Origin: Ardenticatenales bacterium
Lineage (GTDB): Bacteria; Chloroflexota; Anaerolineae; Promineifilales; Promineifilaceae
Direction of reading: 5' to 3'
Assembly (NCBI GenBank): GCA_020634515.1
Contig: JACKBL010000001.1
Coordinates: 248,001-312,000, forward strand
DNA length: 64,000 nt
The notes beneath the pieces were generated by a model, which did not search any database, had not been told where the DNA came from, and saw nothing but the letters and a program-made list of their open reading frames with translations. Made by a program: the position numbers and the translations under genes. Shown piece by piece: positions 37,115 through 44,408 of the stretch (positions within the stretch are counted from its first letter, which is position 1; every line of letters begins with the position of its first letter).

Positions 37115-37143
37115 TTGACAATCGTAAACAAGCTGTTTACAAT
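37115..37143 (+). promoter_or_regulatory. higBA promoter with overlapping palindromic operator
   Basis: TTGACA (37115-37120), 17-base spacer, TACAAT (37138-37143). The spacer and -10 box hold the palindrome GTAAACA-agc-TGTTTAC (37124-37140), the obvious site for autorepression by the HigA antitoxin. The -10 box ends six bases before the higB ATG, so transcription would start at or next to the start codon. Confidence 0.75.
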
Positions 37144-37149
37144 CCAAGC

Positions 37150-37431
37150 ATGATTCGAACATTTGCGGATCGTAAAACAGCACGATTTTATGCGACTGGA
37201 AAATCGCGTCATTTCCCACCCGACATCCATAGACGCGCAGCTATCCGGCTTACGCAACTGAACGCCGCCATACGGGTTCAAGATGTGCGGTTGCCTCCCT
37301 CGAACCGGCTGGAAGCACTCAGTCACGACCGCAACGGGCAATGGAGTGTTCGAATCAATGACCAATGGCGCGTCTGTTTTCGATTTGAAGATGGCGATGC
37401 TTTTGATGTAGAGATAGTTGACTACCACTAG
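37150..37431 (+). CDS. higB: HigB-type toxin (RelE superfamily mRNA interferase)
   Basis: 93 residues with the HigB fold signatures: MIRTFADRKTARFY at the start, LNAAIRVQDVRLPPSNRLEALSHDRNGQWSVRINDQWRVCFRF and DVEIVDYH at the end. The RLEAL-x4-GQWSVRI-NDQWRVCFRF stretch contains the conserved basic residues of the ribosome-dependent RNase site. It precedes its antitoxin by 12 bases, the reverse of the usual relBE order and typical for higBA. It probably cleaves mRNA in the ribosomal A site when freed from HigA. Confidence 0.93.
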   Translation: MIRTFADRKTARFYATGKSRHFPPDIHRRAAIRLTQLNAAIRVQDVRLPPSNRLEALSHDRNGQWSVRINDQWRVCFRFEDGDAFDVEIVDYH

Positions 37432-37443
37432 ACCGAGGTATCC

Positions 37444-37740
37444 ATGATAGACAATGGTCTGCCACCGATTCATCCTGGCGAGTTTTTGGCCGAGATATTG
37501 GAAGAGTTGGCGATCTCTCAGGCGCAGTTCGCGCGTGCCATAGACGTCTCACCGATGCGGGTTTCACACATCATCAACCATTCACGACCAGTGACCGCGG
37601 AGTTGGCCCTGCGCTTTGGGCGAGCATTTGGTCAATCTCCGCAATACTGGCTCAATCTGCAAGCCGCATACGACCTGAAACAAGCAGAGGCCGCTATGGG
37701 AGAGAGACTGTTGGCAGTTACGGAACTGGTGACCGCATGA
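37444..37740 (+). CDS. higA: HigA-type antitoxin (XRE-family helix-turn-helix)
   Basis: 98 residues. PIHPGEFLAEILEELAISQAQFARAIDVSPMRVSHIINHSRPVTAELALRFGRAFG is a textbook HigA helix-turn-helix, followed by the dimerising QSPQYWLNLQAAYDLKQA. It neutralises HigB and probably binds the palindrome at 37124-37140. It directly follows higB in one operon. The surrounding 37-38.7 kb are rich in repeats, hold a broken gene and contain no TGCCGGCA site, so the pair may have been acquired. Confidence 0.94.
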   Translation: MIDNGLPPIHPGEFLAEILEELAISQAQFARAIDVSPMRVSHIINHSRPVTAELALRFGRAFGQSPQYWLNLQAAYDLKQAEAAMGERLLAVTELVTA

Positions 37741-37840
37741 CATCAGCTATGACTGTTCACCGCGGCATCTCAATTTATCGGGATGGTCTCGTCCCCAAAA
37801 GCCAAGACAAGAGCCAGACACACCGATCCTTTGTTGATGA

Positions 37841-38007
37841 CCGTCCAAAAATAAATTTGCACTTTTACGGACGGTTACTGCCAAGCTATCATAGATAGCC
37901 GCTATCATAGATAGCCGCTATCATAGATAGCCGCTATCACGGATAGCCGCTATCACGGATAGCCGTTGTCCGCGCATTTCCGCTAATTTAATTGCGGACA
38001 GCCACTA
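37841..38007. repeat. Dispersed repeat D, long copy (five internal units)
   Basis: Inverted relative of 9307-9410. The flanks match (CCGTCC ... TTACGGACGGTTACTG on the left, TCCGCGCATTTCCGCTAA and TTGCGGACAGCCACTA on the right), but the copy is about 64 bases longer because the internal 16-base unit is present five times instead of once. Confidence 0.85.
37885..37964. repeat. Five tandem 16-bp palindromic units
   Basis: Three units of GCTATCATAGATAGCC followed by two of GCTATCACGGATAGCC, with no spacers. Each unit is a small palindrome (GCTATC-nnn-GATAGC), so the array can fold into a row of hairpins. The two unit types suggest stepwise duplication. Confidence 0.95.
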
Positions 38008-38033
38008 ATGGTCGCACTGCATTTAACCATGGA

Positions 38034-38116
38034 GGGTGTCATCCCCGTCGCAGGCGGGGATGACACCCACTTTTTGGGGGCCGTTTTTGGCGCAGACGCG
38101 CCCAAAACGGCCCCCA
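38034..38116. terminator. Two adjacent long perfect or near-perfect hairpins
   Basis: Hairpin 1: GGGTGTCATCCCCG (38034-38047) / CGGGGATGACACCC (38055-38068), 7-base loop. Hairpin 2: 19-base arms 38075-38093 and 38098-38116 with one mismatch, built on TGGGGGCCGTTTT / AAAACGGCCCCCA, 4-base loop. A T-run separates them. They may terminate the higBA transcript or belong to the hairpin repeats. Confidence 0.6.
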
Positions 38117-38165
38117 GTCACGAATTTTTGTGCATTATGTTTCATGAAGGAGTAAAAGCGGATCT

Positions 38166-38579
38166 ATGATGAAACGTTGGATTATGTTATTGATGTTGGT
38201 TGTTGTGTTAGTCTCTTGTAACAGCGGGGGCCAACCAAACCTAACAGTGGACCAGGCTATGTAAGCATTTAGAGACGCTGGCCTAGAATGCGAGAATCCA
38301 CAACCTGTGTCAAAAACTGATGATTCACCCTTGCCCAAAACGTTTGTAGATGCGAAGCGATGTGTGATTCCGTCCATAGCCGCCGACCACGGCCTTCGGG
38401 TTTTTGCATTTGAAAATAAAAGTGACTTGAAAATGGTGCAGGACTATTACGAAGGATTTAGTAGTGTTTTCGGCAGCTACGTGTACGTGCGCGATAACTT
38501 GCTCTTCCAAACCGGCGTCAGTATGCCGAAGGAACTGGCCGAGCAGTATCATGAAACATTTGAGTCAATCCAACCCTAG
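38166..38579 (+). pseudogene. Small lipoprotein gene interrupted by an in-frame TAA
   Basis: The frame starts with a lipoprotein signal (MMKRWIMLLMLVVVLVSCNSGG, lipobox LVSC) and runs to VDQAM, where TAA occurs at 38262-38264. It continues in the same frame (AFRDAGLECENPQPV ... VFGSYVYVRDNLLFQTGVSMPKELAEQYHETFESIQP) to a stop at 38577. Both halves look like one protein of about 136 residues, so one base change probably created the stop. GAAGGAG lies 15-20 bases ahead of the ATG. The product would be an exported small lipoprotein of unknown function. The base composition is lower in GC than that of its neighbours. Confidence 0.8.
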
Positions 38580-38783
38580 TCAGCCTACGGCTAAGGCCAA
38601 TGCGGGAATCAAGTGGGCGGCTGACACACGCTGCATCTGACCCGCGCCTTTGGCGCTCCGTTGTATCGCGGCCTTTTGTATTGGTTGGTGGGCTTGTTCA
38701 GAGTGGCAGTCGCGCAAATCCGGCGCGGGCAGATGAGATCCGCCATTGCCATCCTCATTTGACGCATACAAAAAGAATTCAAC

Positions 38784-39851
38784 ATGCTTGACCAAATTGC
38801 TAAAGTTGTCTCTCGCTTTGAAGAGATCGAACTGACCATGACCAACCCGGCGGTTATCGCCGACTACAACCGCCTCACCGATCTGGCGCAGGAACGCGCC
38901 GAAATGGAACCGCTGGTGCTGGCCTACCGCGAACACGCCGCCGTGCGCCAGGACATTGGCGACGCCAGAGATCTGCTGGAAATCGAAGAAGATGAGGCCA
39001 TGCAGGCTTTTCTGCAAGAAGAATTGACGCAACTGGCGCGGCGACAGGAAGAACTGGAGGTGCGGATGCGTTCGCTGCTGGTTCCCAAAGACCCGCGCGA
39101 CAAACGCAACGTCTTCATTGAAATTCGCGCCGGAGCCGGTGGAGACGAAGCCGGCATTTTCGCCGCCGACTTGCTGCGTATGTACGCCCGTTATGCCGAA
39201 GGCCGCAACTGGAAGCCGGAAATTATCGACGAAAACAGCACCGGCGTGGGCGGCTACAAGGAAGTCATCCTCTCCGTCAAAGGGGAGGGGGCCTATTCCC
39301 GCCTCAAGTTTGAAAGCGGCGTGCATCGCGTGCAGCGCGTGCCCGTCACGGAATCGCAGGGGCGCATTCACACCAGCACGGCTACCGTCGCCGTGATGCC
39401 GGAAATTGACGACGTGGACATCACCATTGACGAGCGCGAACTGGAGATCACGTCTACCTTTTCGTCGGGGCCAGGCGGCCAGCACATGCAGAAGAACGCC
39501 ACCGCCGCCCGCGTGGTGCATATCCCCACGGGCATCATGGTTAAAGTGCAGACGGAGCGTAGTCTGACGCAAAACAAGCGGCTGGCTATCGCCATCATCC
39601 AGGCGCGACTGCAAGAGGCGGCGGAAGAGGCGCAGCACGCCACCGTGGCCGCCGACCGCCGCGCCCAGGTAGGTACGGGCGACCGCAGCGAGAAAATCCG
39701 CACCTACAATTACCCGCAAAACCGGGTGACGGACCACCGTATTGGGTATTCGAGTTATAATCTGGTGGGCGTGATGGATGGGGACATTGACCAGTTCATT
39801 GACGCCCTCACCGTGGCCGACGAAGCGGAAAAACTGGCCGCGCTGACGTAA
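38784..39851 (+). CDS. prfA: Peptide chain release factor 1
   Basis: 355 residues, the normal length. The stop-codon reading motif is PVT (RVPVTESQGRIHTSTATVAVMPE), which marks an RF1 that reads UAA/UAG. The catalytic loop reads TFSSGPGGQHMQKNATAARVVH. GGQ is intact, but the context is unlike the usual FRSSGAGGQHVN-[KT]-T: one residue is missing before SG, Ala is Pro, and HVN is HMQ. The PCRF domain and C-terminal part look regular (YNYPQNRVTDHRIGYSSYNL). It is not followed by prmC as in many bacteria. No clear Shine-Dalgarno. Confidence 0.93.
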   Translation: MLDQIAKVVSRFEEIELTMTNPAVIADYNRLTDLAQERAEMEPLVLAYREHAAVRQDIGDARDLLEIEEDEAMQAFLQEELTQLARRQEELEVRMRSLLVPKDPRDKRNVFIEIRAGAGGDEAGIFAADLLRMYARYAEGRNWKPEIIDENSTGVGGYKEVILSVKGEGAYSRLKFESGVHRVQRVPVTESQGRIHTSTATVAVMPEIDDVDITIDERELEITSTFSSGPGGQHMQKNATAARVVHIPTGIMVKVQTERSLTQNKRLAIAIIQARLQEAAEEAQHATVAADRRAQVGTGDRSEKIRTYNYPQNRVTDHRIGYSSYNLVGVMDGDIDQFIDALTVADEAEKLAALT

Positions 39852-39857
39852 ACAACC

Positions 39858-39914
39858 ATCTTCCCGGAAGCTTTTGCCCAGGAGCATCATCCGTGACGAA
39901 GCTTCCGGGAAGAT
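39858..39914. repeat. Perfect 16-bp inverted repeat
   Basis: ATCTTCCCGGAAGCTT (39858-39873) and AAGCTTCCGGGAAGAT (39899-39914) around a 25-base loop, starting seven bases after the prfA stop. It may terminate prfA. The CTTCC(C)GGAAG core recurs at 7236, 10381 and 10516. Confidence 0.8.
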
Positions 39915-39925
39915 CATTTACAGAG

Positions 39926-39954
39926 GCGTTCCCCATGAGCGGGGCGCACCACGA
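39926..39954. repeat. Dispersed short repeat E (copy 2)
   Basis: GCGTTCCCCATGAGCGGGG followed by CGCACCACGA. Inverted relative of 9424-9452, with one mismatch. In both places it lies close to a larger repeat (D or A). Confidence 0.6.
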
Positions 39955-40074
39955 GATACGAAAATAATCACAGATGGCGCAGATGACGCAGATTTATCTG
40001 GCAGATCTATCTGATGGTCGTTGGCGAACGGGGTTTCTATCCACTTTTCACTATCCACTTTTCACTATTTTCGT

Positions 40075-40187
40075 AGGAGACTTCACCGGCTGTCGCCGAC
40101 CACCATGAATGAAAATGGTGTGCCGTTGTAGCCCGATTTTCCAAATCGGGCGGGCGATTTGGAAAATCGCCCTACATTTTCGAAGGA
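40075..40187 (+). repeat. Dispersed double-hairpin repeat A (copy 2)
   Basis: Nearly identical to 18463-18575. The copy's last bases, CGAAGGAG, provide the ribosome-binding site of the MaoC gene eight bases further on. The element thus forms the 5' leader of that gene. Confidence 0.85.
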
Positions 40188-40194
40188 GTACTTG

Positions 40195-40671
40195 ATGAGC
40201 GCAGCTACTTATCAGCCCCGCGGACTTTTTTTTGAGTCATTCGAGGTCGGGCAGGTTTTTATCACCAGCAGTCGTACGGTCACGGAGACGGATATTGTGA
40301 ATTTTGCCGGCATGTCCGGTGACTACAACCAGATTCACACCGATGCCCACTTCGCCGCCCAGGGCGGATTCGGGCAGCGCGTGGCCCATGGCCTGCTCGT
40401 CATGTCCATCGCCACCGGCCTGGCCGTGCAAAGTGGCTTCATCGAAGGAACCGTCATCGCCTTCCGCGAAATTAGCGGCTGGAAATTCAGCCTGCCCGTC
40501 TTCATTGGCGACACCATCCACGCCCGCCTGGAAATTACGGAAACCAAAGCGATGCGACGGCTCGGCGGCGGCGCGATCACCCTCAAAGTGGAAATCGTGA
40601 ATCACAAAGACGAGGTCGTGCAGCGCGGCAGTTGGGTCATGCTCGTCAAAAGCGGGGAAACAGTCAACTGA
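40195..40671 (+). CDS. MaoC-like (R)-hydratase/dehydratase, hot-dog fold
   Basis: 158 residues. The hydratase motif is clear: FAGMSGDYNQIHTDAHFAAQGGFGQRVAHGLLVMSIATGL, with the catalytic Asp/His (DYNQIH) and the following Gly-rich helix. VTETDIVNFA precedes it. It adds or removes water on enoyl-CoA or a related acyl thioester. An in-frame ATG at 40159 would place twelve codons inside repeat A, whereas ATG at 40195 follows GAAGGAG at the right distance, so the later start is used. No other fatty-acid genes are adjacent. Confidence 0.92.
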   Translation: MSAATYQPRGLFFESFEVGQVFITSSRTVTETDIVNFAGMSGDYNQIHTDAHFAAQGGFGQRVAHGLLVMSIATGLAVQSGFIEGTVIAFREISGWKFSLPVFIGDTIHARLEITETKAMRRLGGGAITLKVEIVNHKDEVVQRGSWVMLVKSGETVN

Positions 40672-40718
40672 GAACAAAAAACGGAAAACGTTCGCTCGTT
40701 GCCCGTTGACTGTTTACT

Positions 40719-40823
40719 CGAGTCTGGCGAAATCCACATAGGGTGATTGGCGTCGAGGCTTTAGCCGGGTCAGACCCCATATGTGGGCCGGCTGAAGCCT
40801 CCACTCCAAAAACGCCAGAGTCT
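40719..40823. repeat. Dispersed palindromic repeat B (copy 2)
   Basis: Matches 35285-35389. Central stem GAGGCTTTAGCCGG / CCGGCTGAAGCCTC around a loop containing CCCCATATGTGGG. It lies 18 bases before the start of the penicillin-binding protein gene, so it would form part of its leader or promoter region. Confidence 0.85.
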
Positions 40824-40841
40824 AGCTGTTTATTGTTAATC

Positions 40842-43800
40842 ATGAACGACGAAACCCGTTCTCCAGAGTCCACCCCAGAAGAGACGCCGGCGCCCAAACG
40901 CCGGCGCGAAGTCTCGCTGCTGGACTTGATGAATCTGGCCGCCCAGGAGACGGACGGTGGCGAGGAGACTGAACTCCCTGCAAGCGCCGGCACGTCGCCT
41001 GTTACGCCGGCGCGCGCGGTTCCGCCCGCCCTGACCCGTGACGAGGAGGAAACGGGCACAGTTGCCCCGCCTCCGACGGCGCGCCCGCCAGCCGCCGCGC
41101 CGCCTCCGCTCATTGCCGCCGACCTGCCTCCCGCCCCTCATCCCCCCGAAATAGACGAAAACGCCACCCGCGTGCAGCCGCGCGTGGCGTTTCCTGAGCA
41201 TACACAGTTGGATTTGCCGGCATCTCCTCCTTCCGACGCCGCCCCCACCCTCATCGTGCGCCACCAGGATGCGCCCCGGCATCGCCCCGGACAACCGCCG
41301 CCCCCCGCCGCCGACCAACCCACCAGCCTCCCCACGCAGCCGCCCGCGCCCGCCCCCCAGACCCACCCCACCACGCCGGCGCGCCAACGCCTGCCCCAGC
41401 GGCAAGCCCCGCCGCCGTCCTCCACCACGCGCGTGGTCGTGCCCGCGCGCCCGCAACCGCCAGATATTCCCAAACCCAAACCACGCCGGAACTGGGGCCG
41501 TACCTTGCCGCGCGTATTTCTGATTGGCCTGCTTCTCCTGCTCATTGGCGCCAGCCTGGGCGTCATGGGGCTGGCCATTGGCTACATTTCGATTGCGCGC
41601 CAGCTCCCTTCGCCAACGGAACTGCGCGGCGCGGCCAGCACGTTCGAGACGGCGCGGATTTATGATCGGGCGGGGAATTTGCTCTACTCGTTGGCCGACC
41701 CAAATGCCGGCAATCGCACCTACGTCCCCATCGCCCAAATCGCCCCCGACCTGATCAACGCCACCATCGCCACCGAAGACAGCCGCTTCTACACCAACCC
41801 CGGTTTCGACCTCGTCGGCATCGCCCGCGCCGTCTGGCAGGCCACCCAGGAAGGGGAATTCGTCTCCGGGGCCAGCACCATCACGCAGCAGTTGGCCCGT
41901 GCCCTTCTCCTGGATGAAGAAGAACGCACCCAGCGCACCTTCACGCGCAAAGTCAAGGAAATCGTCCTCGCCGCCGAACTAAACCGCACCTACAGCAAAG
42001 ACGACATCCTCGAACTCTACCTGAACGAAATCAACTACGGCAACCGCGCCTACGGCATCGAAGCCGCCGCCCAGACCTACTTCCACAAATCCGCCGCCGA
42101 CCTCACCCTGTCCGAAGCCTCCCTCCTCGCCGGTCTGCCCCAGGCTCCCGCCCTCTGGGACCCCTACGCCGCGCCCGATAAGGCGCTGGGTCGCCAGGCG
42201 GAAGTCCTCGGCCTCATGGTCAAGGATGGCTATATTACGCCCGCGGCGGCTCAGGAAGCCCTCAACGAATCCAACATTGTCGTCTACAACATGCAGCCGC
42301 CGGAAGTGACCATCGCCCACCCCCATTTCACCTTCACCGTGCTGCAAGAACTGGAGCAGACGATTGGCTCCCAGGCCATTTACCGCGGCGGGCTGCGCAT
42401 CTTCACCACCCTCGATCCGCAAACGCAAGACCTGGCGGAAGCCACCCTCGCCGGCCACCGCGCCGACGTCAACGCCGCCGGGGCCAACAACGCCGCCTTC
42501 GTGGCGCTGGACCCCACCACCGGCGCAATTATCGCCCTCGTCGGCAGCCTCGACTACAACGACGAAGCTATCAGCGGGCAGGTCAACATGGCGCTGCAAC
42601 CGCGCCAGCCTGGCTCCAGCATCAAGCCGCTGGTTTATCTCACCGCCTTTGAACAGGGTTGGACCCCCGCCACCCTCATCTGGGATGTGCAGACGCAGTT
42701 CCCCGATGGGGCCAACCCGCCTTACGTGCCCAAGAACTACGACAACCAGTTCCATGGACCGGTACGACTGCGCCAGGCGTTGGGCAATTCTTTTAACATT
42801 CCGGCGATCAAGGCGCTGGAATTCGTGGGCGTGTGCCCTTTTCTGGAGCGCGCGCAGGTGTTTGGGCTATCCTTGCGCGACGATGGCTGCGATGAAGTCG
42901 GGCAGCCGCGCAATGTGGGGCTTTCGTTGGCCGTTGGCGGCGGCGCGGTCAGCCCGCTGGAGATGGCCGCCGGTTTCAGTCTGCTGGCAAATGGCGGCCA
43001 TCGGCTGCCTCCCTACACCATCAGCCGTATTGAGAATCGCAGCGGGGATGTGTTGTTCGCGCACGCGCCCGCCGATGCGCGGGAGAGTCTGGTGGCCCGC
43101 CCGGAACAGACGGCGCTGCTCACCAACATCCTCGCGGACAATGGCGCGCGCCAGCCCTCTTTTGGCCTGAACAATCTGCTGGTGATCCCCGGACAGGATG
43201 TGGCCGCGAAAACGGGCACGTCCGGCTCTACCAGCGCGGATGTGCGTGATGGCTGGACGATTGGCTACACGCCGGAGGTGGTGGCGGCGGTGTGGGTGGG
43301 CAACACGAACAATGAGCCGGTGGGTGAGGGGCAGTCGGGCTACCGCATGGCGTCTCCTATCTGGCACGATTTTATGCAGCCGTATTTGGCGGGGAAGGAG
43401 CGCGTGGGGTTTGCGTTGAGTGCCGGCATTTTCGAAACCGAAATCTGCGCCGACTCTGGCACCCTCCCCGGTCCCGCCTGCCCCAACCGCGTGCGCGAAC
43501 TGTTCGCCCAGGACCAGCCCCCCCTTGATGCCGGCAACGACTTCCTCCGCATCCTGCCCATTGACCTCTGGACCAACCAGATCGCCAACGAACATTGTTC
43601 CGAATCCATGTTCGAGGCTCCGTTCGCCTCCTTGCTCGTCAGCGGCGCGGACAACGTGCGCGACCGCGAACAACGTCTGGCCCAGGCGTGGGTGGAAAAC
43701 ACGGAAACAGGCCATCGCTGGGCCGCCAATCGCGGCCTCACCCTCCCGTTGCGTTTCCCCCCCACCGCGCAGTGCGCCCCGGACACGCCCCGCCCCGTCC

Positions 43801-44408
43801 TCTCCATCGCCCAACCCGCGCCCGATAGCAACGTTACCGGCGTATTCGACATTGTGGGAACCGCCCGCGGCCCCAATATGGCCGGCTACCGCCTCGAATT
43901 TGGCCTCAGCCACGATCCCGGCGGCTGGGGACTGATCCAGGATTGGCAGCCCGCGCCGGTGGAAAACGGCCTGCTCGGACGCTGGGATGCCGGTGACTTG
44001 CCCGGCGGCCCGATCACCATCCGCCTGCTGCTCACCGGCCCCGACAACCCCTACACGCCAGACAACGATCCCGTTATCCTGGAGACGCGCATCCGCTTGC
44101 AGCTTCTCGAACCGACCGCCACCCCTACGCCCACGCCCACCAATACGCCGACGCCAACGGAAACCCCCACGCCCACGAGCACGTCTACGTCCACCGTCAC
44201 GCCCTCGTCCACGCCTACGGTGACGCCTGGGGTGACGCCTACGGTAACGCCTACGGTGAAGGCCACCATTGCCGGCACGGACACCCCCACGCCACCCCCC
44301 GCCGCGACGGAAACGCCTGCACCCTTGCCCAGTGACACACCCGTCGCCACTGCCGCCCCCACGGACACGCCCCCACCCACAGCCACGGAGACTCCCCCCT
44401 CTCCCTAG
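40842..44408 (+). CDS. Class A penicillin-binding protein (GT51 transglycosylase plus transpeptidase)
   Basis: 1188 residues. A long Pro/Ala/Arg-rich cytoplasmic part (1-215), one membrane helix (about 222-248), a GT51 domain (EDSRFYTNPGFDLVGI near 311 with the catalytic Glu; GASTITQQLARALLL), a transpeptidase domain with S592-S-I-K595 in QPGSSIKPL, S-F-N near 650 and K790-T-G, a beta-rich domain and a Thr/Pro-rich tail (about 1090-1188) of the kind common in Anaerolineae. It polymerises and cross-links peptidoglycan. The frame is open further upstream, but that part is repeat B, so the ATG at 40842 is chosen. Confidence 0.94.
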   Translation: MNDETRSPESTPEETPAPKRRREVSLLDLMNLAAQETDGGEETELPASAGTSPVTPARAVPPALTRDEEETGTVAPPPTARPPAAAPPPLIAADLPPAPHPPEIDENATRVQPRVAFPEHTQLDLPASPPSDAAPTLIVRHQDAPRHRPGQPPPPAADQPTSLPTQPPAPAPQTHPTTPARQRLPQRQAPPPSSTTRVVVPARPQPPDIPKPKPRRNWGRTLPRVFLIGLLLLLIGASLGVMGLAIGYISIARQLPSPTELRGAASTFETARIYDRAGNLLYSLADPNAGNRTYVPIAQIAPDLINATIATEDSRFYTNPGFDLVGIARAVWQATQEGEFVSGASTITQQLARALLLDEEERTQRTFTRKVKEIVLAAELNRTYSKDDILELYLNEINYGNRAYGIEAAAQTYFHKSAADLTLSEASLLAGLPQAPALWDPYAAPDKALGRQAEVLGLMVKDGYITPAAAQEALNESNIVVYNMQPPEVTIAHPHFTFTVLQELEQTIGSQAIYRGGLRIFTTLDPQTQDLAEATLAGHRADVNAAGANNAAFVALDPTTGAIIALVGSLDYNDEAISGQVNMALQPRQPGSSIKPLVYLTAFEQGWTPATLIWDVQTQFPDGANPPYVPKNYDNQFHGPVRLRQALGNSFNIPAIKALEFVGVCPFLERAQVFGLSLRDDGCDEVGQPRNVGLSLAVGGGAVSPLEMAAGFSLLANGGHRLPPYTISRIENRSGDVLFAHAPADARESLVARPEQTALLTNILADNGARQPSFGLNNLLVIPGQDVAAKTGTSGSTSADVRDGWTIGYTPEVVAAVWVGNTNNEPVGEGQSGYRMASPIWHDFMQPYLAGKERVGFALSAGIFETEICADSGTLPGPACPNRVRELFAQDQPPLDAGNDFLRILPIDLWTNQIANEHCSESMFEAPFASLLVSGADNVRDREQRLAQAWVENTETGHRWAANRGLTLPLRFPPTAQCAPDTPRPVLSIAQPAPDSNVTGVFDIVGTARGPNMAGYRLEFGLSHDPGGWGLIQDWQPAPVENGLLGRWDAGDLPGGPITIRLLLTGPDNPYTPDNDPVILETRIRLQLLEPTATPTPTPTNTPTPTETPTPTSTSTSTVTPSSTPTVTPGVTPTVTPTVKATIAGTDTPTPPPAATETPAPLPSDTPVATAAPTDTPPPTATETPPSP

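Larger units (their letters stand above)
37741..38165. other. Repeat-dense intergenic region after higBA
   Basis: Holds repeat D long copy (37841-38007) and two strong hairpins (38034-38116). No gene can be supported. Confidence 0.6.
39852..40194. other. Repeat-rich intergenic region between prfA and the MaoC gene
   Basis: Contains, in order, the perfect inverted repeat 39858-39914, short repeat E copy 2 (39926-39954), a CAGAT-rich stretch (39967-40014), a direct repeat of CTATCCACTTTTCA (about 40037-40065) and repeat A copy 2 (40075-40187). No gene. Confidence 0.6.

Noticed and set aside
37885..37964. Tandem repeat considered as a CRISPR array
   Set aside because: The units are directly adjacent without spacers, and no cas gene is near.
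35309..40850. Two open frames beginning with the near-identical peptide EALAGS-x-PICGPAEASTPK
   Set aside because: The similarity comes from DNA repeat B, which both frames cross. In the second case the real gene starts downstream at 40842.
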